Assembly: GCA_016124585.1 (NCBI GenBank)
Contig: WGNL01000008.1
Coordinates: 1-64,000, forward strand
DNA length: 64,000 nucleotides
Reading direction: 5' to 3'
From: Bacteroidota bacterium
Lineage (GTDB): Bacteria; Bacteroidota; Bacteroidia; Chitinophagales; Saprospiraceae
Made by a program: the position numbers and the translations under genes
The notes under the pieces: model-generated
Told to the model about the DNA's origin: nothing
Database searches by the model: none
What the model saw: the letters and a program-made list of their open reading frames with translations, nothing else
In this document: piece by piece, positions 1 to 8,701 of the stretch
How the letters are laid out: each line of letters opens with the position of its first letter
Numbering within the stretch: position 1 is the first letter of the stretch

Positions 1-50
1 CGGCCATTTTTCTTAACATTGTGGCTGTGGCAGTCCGGACATATCGTCAT
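1..50 (-). CDS. Transposase zinc-ribbon N-terminus, partial (runs off left edge)
   Basis: An ATG at 50-48 on the minus strand opens a frame reading MTICPDCHSHNVKKNG, which continues past the window edge. The pattern CPxC followed by a short basic KKNG stretch is the start of the zinc-ribbon found at the N-terminus of IS1-type (InsA) and IS1595-type transposases. Only 16 codons are visible, so family assignment is inference. The 12-bp palindrome at 85-96 and the AT-rich sequence between here and the gene ending at 192 could contain the element's terminal inverted repeat, but I cannot define an IS end. Confidence 0.4.
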   Translation of the reverse strand, partial: MTICPDCHSHNVKKNG

Positions 51-191
51 AGTCTTTGTAGTTTGGTCACTTTAAGATAATGACCATTCCGGAATGCCAC
101 TAATTTTTATACCCAGCCTTACATTTTATACACCGCCAAATAAAAATTATCCGCTGCTATTATTAGCATTGGATTAAAACAACTCGTGTAA

Positions 192-1460
192 CTAATGGGC
201 CAGCCCAAGGGCAAGCGCTAAAAACCCGAATCCACCAAAAATGGCGTGAATGACAATTGAAATGCTGGTGTTTTTCCGAACCTGAATAATGGCTGGAAGA
301 ATCAATAAAATGGGCAGGCTAGTCAGCACCAAATCCAGTCCCATGGGCAAATGCCAACAAGCCCAAAGAATGCCTTGAATGAGCCAAGTCCAGTGGCCAT
401 TCAAAAGCGTTTGCCGAGGCAAAATATAACCACGCCAAAACAATTCCTCCCCCATGATATTGAAGAAAAAATACAGTGGCCACACTGCTAAAATCCAGTA
501 ATGGTATGGCTGGAGCGGCATGTTTTCGAAAAAGAATGGCATCGAATTCATGCCAAGGGCAGGTAATAATATTTTTGCCAATAAAAAGGAGGCAATGGAC
601 AAGCCAATAAAACCACCAATCGTCCAAAGCCAATCCTTTCCTGCTATTTTCTTGATTCTCATTCGTGTCAATATATCCCTAAACTTAAAAGAACCAATTT
701 CCCGGCCTGACAAAAAAATAGCACCAAAAAACATGGGGACAAGCGCCAATAAGCCAACACTTAAAAAATAGGCGACCTCTATCGGCATTATTTGATACCC
801 TTGAAGAAATGGAATAGCAAAACGGCACGCTATGAAATTAAGTAAAGTAGGTATGGCAACCAATAATAAGAGTTCTGGCCACGAAAATGCTTTGGGTGGG
901 TGATGCGGCATGTTAATTTCAACCAATTCATCAGCTAATATAACCGGGCGATAACCCAATAAACCAGCAATACTTGCCAATAACCCGAATACTGGTTTTT
1001 GCACCCATCTTGGCGGCTTGGCCAGTTGCATTTCAGGGGAAAAATATTGCATCATCATTGCTGCCTGGAGTAATGACGGCTTGCCACGTTCATTTGTTTT
1101 TCCAGCATTTGCAAGATTTGCGAGGGTTTCAAAAAATTGCACCGAATTCAAAGCCGGGGATATATTCCACTGGACAGCAGTTTCCTCTCCTGTATCGTTC
1201 CACATGGAATGAACCATATTTGGCGGCACAGTAAACCCTTCACCTGCTTTGTATTTTTTGACTTTACCTTCCTTTCGCACAGTAAGCTCACCGGAAAGGA
1301 TTTTAAAAACCTCCGTTTGCAATGGATGAAAATGCGCTGGCGGTTCGCTGGAATTGGGAGGGTAAAAAGCCCGCATTTCAAGTAATTCACCCTTTGTTTC
1401 TTCGGGGGTGCGAATCAATTCATATCGGTGACCAGTCTTGGAATTGAATATTGTTTTCAT
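192..1460 (-). CDS. Cupin domain fused to CPBP-family intramembrane metalloprotease
   Basis: The 422-residue protein has two parts. Residues ~1-105 form a cupin barrel: HFHPLQTEVFKILSGEL carries the first metal-binding cupin motif (HxH...E) and PPNMVHSMWN the second. Residues ~185-422 form a multi-helix membrane domain with the CPBP (CAAX protease and bacteriocin-processing) signature: the paired glutamates and arginine of GEELFWRGY, the histidine of ACWHLP, and a third histidine in IVIHAIFGG. The family includes Rce1-like prenyl-protein proteases and bacteriocin immunity proteins; the substrate here is unknown. The cupin may be a cytosolic sensor or ligand-binding module. It lies 19 bases after the gene starting at 2172, so the two are probably cotranscribed. 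Confidence 0.8.
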   Translation of the reverse strand: MKTIFNSKTGHRYELIRTPEETKGELLEMRAFYPPNSSEPPAHFHPLQTEVFKILSGELTVRKEGKVKKYKAGEGFTVPPNMVHSMWNDTGEETAVQWNISPALNSVQFFETLANLANAGKTNERGKPSLLQAAMMMQYFSPEMQLAKPPRWVQKPVFGLLASIAGLLGYRPVILADELVEINMPHHPPKAFSWPELLLLVAIPTLLNFIACRFAIPFLQGYQIMPIEVAYFLSVGLLALVPMFFGAIFLSGREIGSFKFRDILTRMRIKKIAGKDWLWTIGGFIGLSIASFLLAKILLPALGMNSMPFFFENMPLQPYHYWILAVWPLYFFFNIMGEELFWRGYILPRQTLLNGHWTWLIQGILWACWHLPMGLDLVLTSLPILLILPAIIQVRKNTSISIVIHAIFGGFGFLALALGLAH

Positions 1461-1479
1461 TTTCTAGGTTTTACTTTTT

Positions 1480-2172
1480 TCAAAAATTATTGCGGCACCT
1501 GATTAAAATTATCCCAAGCCAAATAGCCCATATTGGTTCAAATAAAAGGTAAAAATTCAACCCAATATCTGACCAAATGCCTATTTCAAAGGTATTCCCA
1601 AGGGTATCCATCATTCCAGCAATACCCAATAGCATAGTCAAAATATAAATCAATTTCCCATGAGAGCGCAGTACTTGCGCAGCACCAAGCATGAACACGC
1701 CAAATATGCCCATTTCCAACAGGTTCCAAATCCCGTTGTTGACGATATGGTAAACCAACAAGAAATCATTCTTTGCACCTGTTTGCAATACCATATCAGT
1801 ATTATTGAGGAATTCCTTTAAAAAATGGCTTCCCGTCGCAGCTAAAATCGCAGCACCAATGGCACCAATCACGACATATGCGATTCCACAGAAAGCAAAC
1901 ATATTCCGCCAGGAGCTTTCCATTTTTTCATAAATAAAAAGAACGATTGGCACAAATAGCAGATAATACCCCCAAATATCCGTTATCATGCCCCAACGGA
2001 AAAACTCGATTTGACTGCTCCTCAAGTTCTCAAAAATCAAGGCAGGATTTGAGAATACCTCAAAATTATTATTGACTGCCAATGCAAGCAATATATTACA
2101 GGCAAAAGCTATCACTCCCGATAACAGGGTTATACTGCCTACTTTCCTTACATAATTTTCAAATGGTCGCAT
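1480..2172 (-). CDS. Six- to seven-helix membrane protein, DUF4386-like
   Basis: A 230-residue integral membrane protein with about six or seven hydrophobic segments and no signal peptide. Spacing of the segments and motifs such as GYYLLFVPI and the late FYLLFEPIWAIWLG resemble DUF4386 proteins, whose function is unknown. It is followed after 19 bases by the cupin-CPBP protease gene on the same strand, which suggests a two-gene operon. The assignment to DUF4386 is from memory of the family's look, not from a search. Confidence 0.6.
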   Translation of the reverse strand: MRPFENYVRKVGSITLLSGVIAFACNILLALAVNNNFEVFSNPALIFENLRSSQIEFFRWGMITDIWGYYLLFVPIVLFIYEKMESSWRNMFAFCGIAYVVIGAIGAAILAATGSHFLKEFLNNTDMVLQTGAKNDFLLVYHIVNNGIWNLLEMGIFGVFMLGAAQVLRSHGKLIYILTMLLGIAGMMDTLGNTFEIGIWSDIGLNFYLLFEPIWAIWLGIILIRCRNNF

Positions 2173-2320
2173 AATTTTTCATTTAAAGATTAAAGAACCT
2201 TTTAAACTAAAACTGCCAAGCCGCACTGGTCAACTTGGCAGGATTTGATTTTAGTTGGAGGTTACAGGTTATGATTTTGAAGTCTAAAATTTAGAACTTC
2301 CAGATAACAGCACCTTCTTC

Positions 2321-2445
2321 GGCCTTATTTCTTTTAGCTGTAGAACAGTCCGTAATCCGTTAAAAACTAAACCCTGTTTGAGCGAAGCGAGTTTGGTTTA
2401 GTTTAGGGTTACGGACTGTTCTACAGCGTTAAAAAAGAAATACAG
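2321..2445. repeat. Long imperfect inverted repeat, MITE-like
   Basis: A 19-bp arm at 2337-2355 (GCTGTAGAACAGTCCGTAA) is repeated as a perfect reverse complement at 2409-2427. The symmetry continues outward imperfectly (CTTATTTCTTTT against AAAAAAGAAATAC), and a second inverted pair (AAACTAAACC / GGTTTAGTTT) lies inside. No open frame fits in it. It fills most of the 339-base gap 2173-2511 between two minus-strand genes. It could be a transcribed hairpin or a small non-autonomous mobile element; no target-site duplication was recognised. Confidence 0.6.
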
Positions 2446-2511
2446 CCTTGATTTTTGGTTCTTTTCATCAAGGAAAAGAACAAGAAACATAGGAGTATAT
2501 CAACCCAAGTT

Positions 2512-3474
2512 TTATGGCTTCTTCTCCAATTTATTCACATCATGATTAATAGCAGGCACGGTCTGCAAATAAGCCCATATTGCTTTTGCCTCCTCGTCCG
2601 TCAAAGCTGTAAAAGGCGTCATCGGGAACCTTAAAGCAGGGCCATTGGGGCGGATACCCGTTTTAACGGCTTTCACGAATTGTTCTTCTGTCCAGTTGCC
2701 CAAGCCCGTTTCTTTATCAGGGGTTAGATTGCGGCTAAAGATAGGTTGCCCCTCCATGTCCTGCAGTTCATTTCCACCACTTAAATAGCCGGGCGTTTTT
2801 TCTGGAAAATCACCATCAATTTCCATAAAACTTGGGCTATGGCAACCATAACAGTCCAATTTAGCAGTGACGAGGTATTTACCCAAGGCAACGGCATCGC
2901 CTGCTGGTGGTACAGATATTGGGCTGGTGGGATATGGCGCCGGTTTCATGATGGTTCTGCACAATAATTTTCCAATAAAAGAAGGCTGCACCGCTGGTTG
3001 TGCCACATCGCTAGGTGCCAATTCCGGCGCATCGGAACGAAGATAGGCGATGATATTCCGTATATCCTCATCAGACATATGCTTGAACTGTGGCATAAAC
3101 GGCACAAAATCACCATCTTTTTGAATGCCTGTCCGAAGCAAATTGGCCAGTTCCGCATTGGAATATCGGCCAGAACCATATACTGGATGGCTGGTTATAT
3201 TCGCCGACCAAGCCTTTCCAAAAAATTCAGGAATTTCAGGTAAAAACTTACCTTCCAATTTCCCGCTTTCCGCCATGTGGCAATTGTTACAAACCAAGGT
3301 GAATGTGCGCTTGCCTTCTGCAATCATGGTGCTATCCGGTTTAAATTGCGGATAATCAGGCACCACCACTTCATATTTGGGAAGCGGGCTGAAATTGACA
3401 TAGCCTGCGCCAATGGCGAGCAAAAGGACGACAGCGCCGAGTGTGTACCCAGCAATTTTCAATACTTTTTTCAT
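2512..3474 (-). CDS. Diheme cytochrome c, membrane-anchored
   Basis: The 320-residue protein starts with a hydrophobic segment (residues ~5-27) that acts as a signal anchor or signal peptide, placing the rest in the periplasm. Two CxxCH heme c sites are visible: CNNCH near residue 62 and CYGCH near residue 208, each in its own class I cytochrome c domain, with likely distal Met ligands in FVPFMPQFKHM and ALRFPMTPF. Such two-domain cytochromes pass electrons to peroxidases, dehydrogenases or terminal oxidases. No partner oxidoreductase is adjacent, so the donor and acceptor are unknown. The start is the ATG that begins the signal segment MKKVLKIAGYTLG. Confidence 0.85.
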   Translation of the reverse strand: MKKVLKIAGYTLGAVVLLLAIGAGYVNFSPLPKYEVVVPDYPQFKPDSTMIAEGKRTFTLVCNNCHMAESGKLEGKFLPEIPEFFGKAWSANITSHPVYGSGRYSNAELANLLRTGIQKDGDFVPFMPQFKHMSDEDIRNIIAYLRSDAPELAPSDVAQPAVQPSFIGKLLCRTIMKPAPYPTSPISVPPAGDAVALGKYLVTAKLDCYGCHSPSFMEIDGDFPEKTPGYLSGGNELQDMEGQPIFSRNLTPDKETGLGNWTEEQFVKAVKTGIRPNGPALRFPMTPFTALTDEEAKAIWAYLQTVPAINHDVNKLEKKP

Positions 3475-3505
3475 TGGTGGAATTTGTTGGATTGCTAGAT
3501 TGTTG

Positions 3506-3549
3506 GATTGTTATATTGTTACTTATATGGCGACAACAATATAACAATC
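3506..3549. terminator. AT-rich hairpin after the coiled-coil protein gene
   Basis: A perfect 15-bp inverted repeat (GATTGTTATATTGTT at 3506-3520 and its complement at 3535-3549) lies just beyond the stop of the minus-strand gene ending at 3567 and before the cytochrome start. It lacks GC pairs and a U tract, so termination is only a possible role. Confidence 0.35.
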
Positions 3550-3566
3550 AAACAATTCAACAATAT

Positions 3567-4787
3567 CTACTTATTATTTTCGATGGTTTGCAGATAATTC
3601 GCTTCCCAGTTGGCGGCTTTCTTGGTTATTTCCTTTGAATAATCGCTCAGTTGCAAGCCAATGGAAAGTAGCCCAGCTTCAAAGGCCAGCAAGGGTTGTT
3701 CCGTGTTGGTGGCCTCCATCATATCTTTGGCAGAGGTGCCGCCATATATCTTTGCATTATTTAGCTTGATATAATCGAGATAAGCTGAAATAAGGGTTTT
3801 ATATTTCTCCGCAGCCACAATCAATGCTGCCGTATTTTCTTTTAATTCCTGCTGCGCACGCTCTTGGTGCATTTTAGCTTCTTCTATGCGAAGTGGTCGG
3901 ACTTTTTCGGGATCGTGGTCACGGCCATATTCGCCGAGTTCTACCATTGGGATAGCTTGGTAGCGTTTTCCATATGCTTCGGAAATGGCATTGTGTGTTT
4001 TTCCAGCTTGCTCGATTTCCTGGATTTGCTGGCCGAATTCCATTCCTATTTCGGTCATTTCCTGTTGCCACTCCGCAATTTTCAATTGAATTTCCTGAGC
4101 ATTACGGATACGGTCAGCCTGAGTTTGCTGCTGCGCAACTTGATTGCGGTGCTGCGCCATTTCCGCAGGCGTTTTTGCGACGGGCTGGTCATTGGCCATG
4201 TATTTGCGTAGCTCAGCTTCCTTTTCTGCCTCGCTCATTTTCTCGAATTTCTTCGCATAAGCCGGGTCGCTGATAATTTTCTGATATAGCGCTGACATAC
4301 CTGCCGATTGCATACCATTAGCCGCAAATGGGTCGGCCATATATTGCACAGCAGCTTGATTGGCAGCAGCCTTTGCTTCTGCTTCGCTCATTTGGCTCAC
4401 TTTTTCATAGCCGCCCATATTTGCAATTATTGGGTTACTGTTTGCCATCGCAGTAGCCTGCTCCATATAATCCGCTTCTGTAGCGCCACCTTGTTCCATC
4501 TTCTGCTTGGCATAAGCCTGATACTCATTTATTTTGCGATTTAATTTATCCTCATAAGGCTGGTAAAAATTGTCCAATACGGTGGAATTCGGTTGCAGTG
4601 GATTCGCACCATAAGCACGAGTGGCGGCCATATTTGTATTGGTTGGCAAACTCGGTAAATCCTTGATATAGGCATTAATATCAGTGGTTCCGATTGGGCA
4701 TTGCTGTGCAGCGAGGAAAAAAGCCTTAACTAAAAGCATAGCAATGATAGTGACCCGTATGACGGGAAATTCGATATTCGTTTTCAT
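3567..4787 (-). CDS. Exported Ala/Gln-rich coiled-coil protein of unknown function
   Basis: A 406-residue protein with an N-terminal hydrophobic segment ending in FFLAAQQC, so it is exported. The mature part is strongly helical and rich in Ala, Gln, Glu and Met, with coiled-coil stretches around residues 185-340 (for example ELRKYMANDQ, AEWQQEMTEIGMEFGQQIQE). It contains two related MSEAEK/MSEAEA segments. I recognise no enzyme motif. It is transcribed in the same direction as the cytochrome c gene, 92 bases upstream of it, but the hairpin between them makes cotranscription uncertain. Confidence 0.65.
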   Translation of the reverse strand: MKTNIEFPVIRVTIIAMLLVKAFFLAAQQCPIGTTDINAYIKDLPSLPTNTNMAATRAYGANPLQPNSTVLDNFYQPYEDKLNRKINEYQAYAKQKMEQGGATEADYMEQATAMANSNPIIANMGGYEKVSQMSEAEAKAAANQAAVQYMADPFAANGMQSAGMSALYQKIISDPAYAKKFEKMSEAEKEAELRKYMANDQPVAKTPAEMAQHRNQVAQQQTQADRIRNAQEIQLKIAEWQQEMTEIGMEFGQQIQEIEQAGKTHNAISEAYGKRYQAIPMVELGEYGRDHDPEKVRPLRIEEAKMHQERAQQELKENTAALIVAAEKYKTLISAYLDYIKLNNAKIYGGTSAKDMMEATNTEQPLLAFEAGLLSIGLQLSDYSKEITKKAANWEANYLQTIENNK

Positions 4788-4964
4788 TTGGAAAATGTTT
4801 TAAAAAATGATTCGACTTATGTGATTAAGTTGATCTCTTTCGAAAGAAATATTCTTTCAAAATCATGACGCAAAGATGCGGGTAGGCATGACACCGAATA
4901 TATCGCATGAAGATGTGAAAGCAGCTAGATTTACCGCCAAACATCACCCAAATGGATGATAAAA

Positions 4965-5198
4965 TCAGGGCCTAGCAGTTGATTCCTCATCCATAGTTGC
5001 GGTGGTGGTAATATCAGCATTATCGGTGCGGGGAGAAGTGCCACGGAAAGAGAATTCTGCCTCCGACAAATCCAATTCGAACCCAAACAGGGCATGGTTG
5101 TCCATGATAAGTTTCACGTTGTTGATCCGGACGCAGCTCATTAACAGTAGGCTGGCAAATGCAATGTAGATAGTTGTTTTTCTTGCGTTCTTTTTCAT
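4965..5198 (-). CDS. Small lipoprotein, hypothetical
   Basis: A frame of 77 codons begins MKKNARKTTIYIAFASLLLMSC, a compact lipoprotein signal with lipobox LLMSC, giving a mature lipoprotein of about 57 residues. A longer in-frame start exists at 5309 but would place 37 unrelated residues before this signal, so 5198 is preferred. The mature part has no recognised domain; the segment KLIMDNHALFGFELDLSEAEFS looks beta-rich, and the tail is Thr/Asp-rich and probably flexible. Confidence 0.5.
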   Translation of the reverse strand: MKKNARKTTIYIAFASLLLMSCVRINNVKLIMDNHALFGFELDLSEAEFSFRGTSPRTDNADITTTATMDEESTARP

Positions 5199-5615
5199 GA
5201 TAGACGGGTTTCTTGGGAGCGATTTTGTTGTTTCGGATGATTTCGCCAACGACGAGACAGCAGCAGGCGATGTTACAGTTGGGTGCAAAAAGAAAATTTT
5301 CATTTTCAATTGTCCAGTCCCTCTCTAGTCAATTGAATGGGTTCATTCCCCTAAAGCCGAATCCAATTTTTTTGAAAAAATTTCGGCGTTTGCAAATGAG
5401 CCATTCAAGACGATAGACACTAAAAACCCATAAATGGTGGGGAAGAAAAATGGAAAACCCGCCGAGATGGGCGATACAATATGCTAAGTGGTTTATTTAT
5501 CCGACGAAAGGTGGGGCAAGGACTTGGTAAGCCGAGAAAATGAAACTCAAAAAAAATTGAAAAAAAATTGCCTTTTTTGATATTAATTAAAAATCAATTC
5601 CGTATCTTGCAGCAT
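5199..5615. other. Intergenic region, mostly empty
   Basis: Between the small lipoprotein gene and the repeated hairpin element I see no supported gene. The stretch 5550-5600 is very A/T-rich. TATCTTGC at 5603-5610 resembles the Bacteroidota -7 box TAnnTTTG and sits just before the element at 5616, so it could start a very short RNA. Confidence 0.3.
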
Positions 5616-5672
5616 GGTTTTTTGGGGTTAAATAATCCTCGACAGTGGGTTTCCGCTGCCGGGGATTTTTTG
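5616..5672 (+). terminator. Terminator-like element, copy 1 (orphan)
   Basis: A stem (5635-5648 pairing with 5653-5666, with GU pairs and one mismatch) is followed directly by a T run, as in an intrinsic terminator on the plus strand. The sequence, including the lead GGTTTTTT and GTTAA, is repeated at 8536-8597. No plus-strand gene precedes this copy, so it may terminate a short RNA of ~60 nt that starts near 5612, or may be a remnant of a duplication. Confidence 0.55.
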
Positions 5673-5782
5673 TTTCTGGGTAAGATGGTTTAGATGAATG
5701 CAGATTAGTTTTTATCATTAGCTATATGCCGTTAAAAGCCATCTCTGGATTGGCATACTATATCAAGCAATTTGTATTCGCC

Positions 5783-7309
5783 ATGAGAAATTGTATATTA
5801 TTAATAGTATCCGTTCTAGCATTTTCCATCGCCACCTTTGGGCAAAGCCCTGAAGCCAAGCGGGACAGGATATGGCTTTTCGGCTACGGCTACACTGATT
5901 CGCTACCCCAACTTGGATGGGCAACCCTTGACTTTGGCAACGAAAACGTTGAAGTCGTAAATGACTTGCGATTTATCTCTCTGTTTGAGGACAATGCGAG
6001 CATTTGCGATACAAATGGCAATTTGCTGTTTTATACGAATGGCATAAAAATAGCCAACAGCGAGAATCAACTCATGCTGAACGGCAATGGACTTAACCCA
6101 GGCATCTATACAGCTGAATTCCCAGACGGTTTTACCTTTGCGCAAGGGTCGCTAGCGCTGCCCGCTCCTGGCAATGCTGACCTTTACTTCTTAGTACATG
6201 GTGATTTCGGTATCTCTGAAAACCCAACAGATCCTTTTATATACACACCGAATCTGTATTATTCGCTCATAGATATGAGTAAGAACAATGGGCTTGGAGC
6301 AGTCATTGAGAAGAATGTCAAGATATTAGCCGATACGCTTCCCCTTGGCAAGATTACCGCCGTTCGACATGGCAACGGCAGAGATTGGTGGGTGGTAGTG
6401 CCAGAAAAGAACAGCAATTGTTATTATCGGTTTTTGTTGGATACGAATGGGCTTTCTGCACCTATGAAGCAATGCCTCGGAATCGATGTGGAAAATGGGC
6501 TGGGGCAGGCGTTTTTTTCGCCCGATGGCACCAAGTATGCAAGGAATGATTTGATTGGCGGAGGCGCTATTGATGATATACTCAACATCTACGACTTTGA
6601 TAGGTGCAGCGGCTTACTGAGCAACCAATACCAATTTGCCTATGCAGATAGTGCGCTAGCAGGAGGGCTATCATTCTCGCCAAACAGCAGATACCTGTAT
6701 ATCCCACACCACACAAAGTTGTTCCAATTTGATACCGAGGCTACTGACATCGGCGGCTCAATGAAAACGGTGGCCGAATACGACGGCTTTGTAGCTCCTT
6801 TCCCAACTACTTTCTATTTGTCGCATTTGGCACCCGATGGCAAAATTTACATTTGCAGCCCCAATGGTGTGAACTATCTCCATGTGATTAACCAACCTGA
6901 TGAGCTAGGCACTGCTTGTGAGGTGGTGCAGCATGGCGTCGAACTGCCGACATATAGCCTTACTATGCCCAATTTCGCCAACTTTCACCTCGGCAAGTGG
7001 GAAGCAAGCCCTTGTGATACTATTGGTACTTCCAATGAATCCTCAAGCCTGTTGCGCTCCCATGTGTTCGTCTATCCTAATCCCGCAAGTAGTTTTATTA
7101 TTGTGGATTACGAATTGGTAAAAAGTGGCCCTTTCACATTTACACTTTTTGATGTCATAGGACGTGAAGTGCTTACAGAACAACTACAAGGCAAAATAGG
7201 AGAGCAAAAAATAAGCATCCAGAATGTATCGGCAGGAATGTATTTCTTTAAAGTTTCAGATGGTGATCAACAGTTAAAAATGAGTAAAATCTTAATCATT
7301 AAGGAATAA
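5783..7309 (+). CDS. T9SS cargo protein with propeller-like body and type A sorting domain
   Basis: From the ATG at 5783 the protein is 508 residues with a signal peptide (MRNCILLIVSVLAFSIATFGQ). An in-frame ATG at 5726 would add 19 residues and bury the signal, so 5783 is preferred. The body has repeating beta segments such as GNLLFYTNGIKI, LSFSPNSRYLYIPH and HLAPDGKIYICSPNG, typical of a beta-propeller. The last ~75 residues form a T9SS type A sorting domain: VYPNPASSFIIVDY, then FTLFDVIGREV, then a terminal MYFFKVSDG...MSKILII. The protein is therefore expected to cross the outer membrane by type IX secretion and be released or anchored at the surface. Similar unannotated proteins are common in Saprospiria. 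Confidence 0.85.
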   Translation: MRNCILLIVSVLAFSIATFGQSPEAKRDRIWLFGYGYTDSLPQLGWATLDFGNENVEVVNDLRFISLFEDNASICDTNGNLLFYTNGIKIANSENQLMLNGNGLNPGIYTAEFPDGFTFAQGSLALPAPGNADLYFLVHGDFGISENPTDPFIYTPNLYYSLIDMSKNNGLGAVIEKNVKILADTLPLGKITAVRHGNGRDWWVVVPEKNSNCYYRFLLDTNGLSAPMKQCLGIDVENGLGQAFFSPDGTKYARNDLIGGGAIDDILNIYDFDRCSGLLSNQYQFAYADSALAGGLSFSPNSRYLYIPHHTKLFQFDTEATDIGGSMKTVAEYDGFVAPFPTTFYLSHLAPDGKIYICSPNGVNYLHVINQPDELGTACEVVQHGVELPTYSLTMPNFANFHLGKWEASPCDTIGTSNESSSLLRSHVFVYPNPASSFIIVDYELVKSGPFTFTLFDVIGREVLTEQLQGKIGEQKISIQNVSAGMYFFKVSDGDQQLKMSKILIIKE

Positions 7310-7560
7310 ATTACGATTTGGTACTATACAGCAAAATTAGGTCGATGCAAAAAGTAAATATAGGGTAGGGCTTACAACAGGATAACAGACTACACATTGT
7401 CAGTCCAACTTTTGCACCTCTAAAACTACAACTTCAAAAGTTTAATGATTTGTCAAATCAGGTTCAATACCCAATTCCTCCCTCTAAACACATCTTCGCC
7501 CCTCTTCCTTCCGCCCATCCACAAAAAATAATTTCCCCCAAACCCTCATATCCAACATTT
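7310..7560. other. Intergenic region, no gene seen
   Basis: No frame, repeat or strong hairpin is supported here. The second half is pyrimidine-rich (CCTCCCTC, CGCCCCTCTTCCTTCCGCCC) and may simply be spacer upstream of the promoter candidate at 7561. Confidence 0.3.
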
Positions 7561-7589
7561 TTGGCATCCAACTTGCAGCGATATTATTG
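7561..7589 (+). promoter_or_regulatory. Candidate promoter for the 300-residue protein gene
   Basis: TTG at 7561-7563 and TATTATTG at 7582-7589 are separated by 18 bases, one mismatch from the Bacteroidota consensus TTG/TAnnTTTG. Transcription would begin near 7596, about 28 bases before the ATG at 7624. Confidence 0.4.
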
Positions 7590-7623
7590 TTAATACATTC
7601 TTTCACTAAATCTTCTTTCCCCC

Positions 7624-8526
7624 ATGCGTGATACCACCGACGCTAAAATCAACATGCTGCGCACCGTAGCAAAACTCTACACGGACTACAAAGCCCGCTT
7701 TGATGTCATCCCGGCCATAATGACGATTTTCGTTGCCTTCAATGCCAAAATGGTGCTGCTCGAAGCATCGCTGGCCATTGCTATCTCCGATCCCACGACT
7801 GCTGCCAAGATTGCCTTGGAAAAAAAGAATGCCTTGGCCAATGCTGCGCAAACCGTTGCCCTTAAGGTATATGCCTATGCCTTTGGAATCAATGATATAG
7901 ATTTGATGGAGGTGATGAAGGTGCGGGTCAGTTACCTGGAGGATGACAAAAAAGACCGCCTGCCCACCACTTGCCGCACCATACATACCAGGGCCACTGC
8001 CGTGAAAACAGAGGCGCTGCCCTATGGCCTCACCCAGGCCGAGCTGGATGCCTTGGATACGGCCATTATCGCCTATATCGCCATCGCCGATACGCCCCGC
8101 ATCGAACACGGGAAGGTGAACACCAGCAACGATTTGACCGTCAAGCATATCAAAGAATTGGATGCCATCCTCATCAACCAGCTCGACCGCCTAGTGGCCA
8201 CCCTGCAAAGCACCGATGCCGAACTGGTAAGCCTCTGGAAAACGGCCCGCAAACTGGTAAACCAGCCGACCAAGAAAACGCAGTTGTTCCTGACGGTGCT
8301 CAATCCCGAAGACGCTGGCGTGGAAGCTACCAAATGTGTGCTGAACGGGAAAAAGAAATACACGGCATATACCGATGAATTTGGCACCTATCATTTTCAG
8401 CCTACCCCCGTCGGCAGGGTGCTGCTAGAAATCAACGCCGATGGCTTCAAGCCGTACAGCCAACTGATCACCTTGGTGCGCAGTCAGGAGAATTATTTTG
8501 AAGCTGTATTGGAATTGGCGGCGTAA
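7624..8526 (+). CDS. Hypothetical helical protein with C-terminal carboxypeptidase-regulatory-like domain
   Basis: A 300-residue protein without a signal peptide. Residues ~1-215 are predicted all-helical. Residues ~220-300 look like a small beta-sandwich of the carboxypeptidase regulatory-like type: the core YTDEFGTYHFQPTPVGRVLL followed by INADGFKPYSQLITL. In exported proteins that fold is common; its presence here behind a leaderless helical domain is unusual. Base composition is clearly GC-richer than the flanking T9SS gene. It ends 10 bases before a terminator-like element. No function is proposed. Confidence 0.7.
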   Translation: MRDTTDAKINMLRTVAKLYTDYKARFDVIPAIMTIFVAFNAKMVLLEASLAIAISDPTTAAKIALEKKNALANAAQTVALKVYAYAFGINDIDLMEVMKVRVSYLEDDKKDRLPTTCRTIHTRATAVKTEALPYGLTQAELDALDTAIIAYIAIADTPRIEHGKVNTSNDLTVKHIKELDAILINQLDRLVATLQSTDAELVSLWKTARKLVNQPTKKTQLFLTVLNPEDAGVEATKCVLNGKKKYTAYTDEFGTYHFQPTPVGRVLLEINADGFKPYSQLITLVRSQENYFEAVLELAA

Positions 8527-8535
8527 ATCGGATTT

Positions 8536-8597
8536 GGTTTTTTAGAGTTAATAAATAGTCCTCGGCAGTGGGTCCTCCGCTGTCGGGGATTTTTTTT
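8536..8597 (+). terminator. Intrinsic terminator, copy 2 of the repeated element
   Basis: The stem 8559-8571 / 8577-8589 is followed by eight T residues, directly after the stop of the plus-strand gene ending at 8526. Sequence and layout match the element at 5616-5672 over about 57 bases, including the segment before the stem. Confidence 0.75.
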
Positions 8598-8701
8598 GGT
8601 AGAAAATATAGCGTTCTTCTCGTTTCTTGATCACCTAATATGAAGGCAAAACAGCCATGCCCTTGTCAAAATTGACAATCAACCCATTGATTAACAGCGA
8701 T

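Noticed and set aside
5213-5416. 67-codon plus-strand frame
   Set aside because: No signal peptide, domain or promoter; overlaps the 5' part of the small lipoprotein region.
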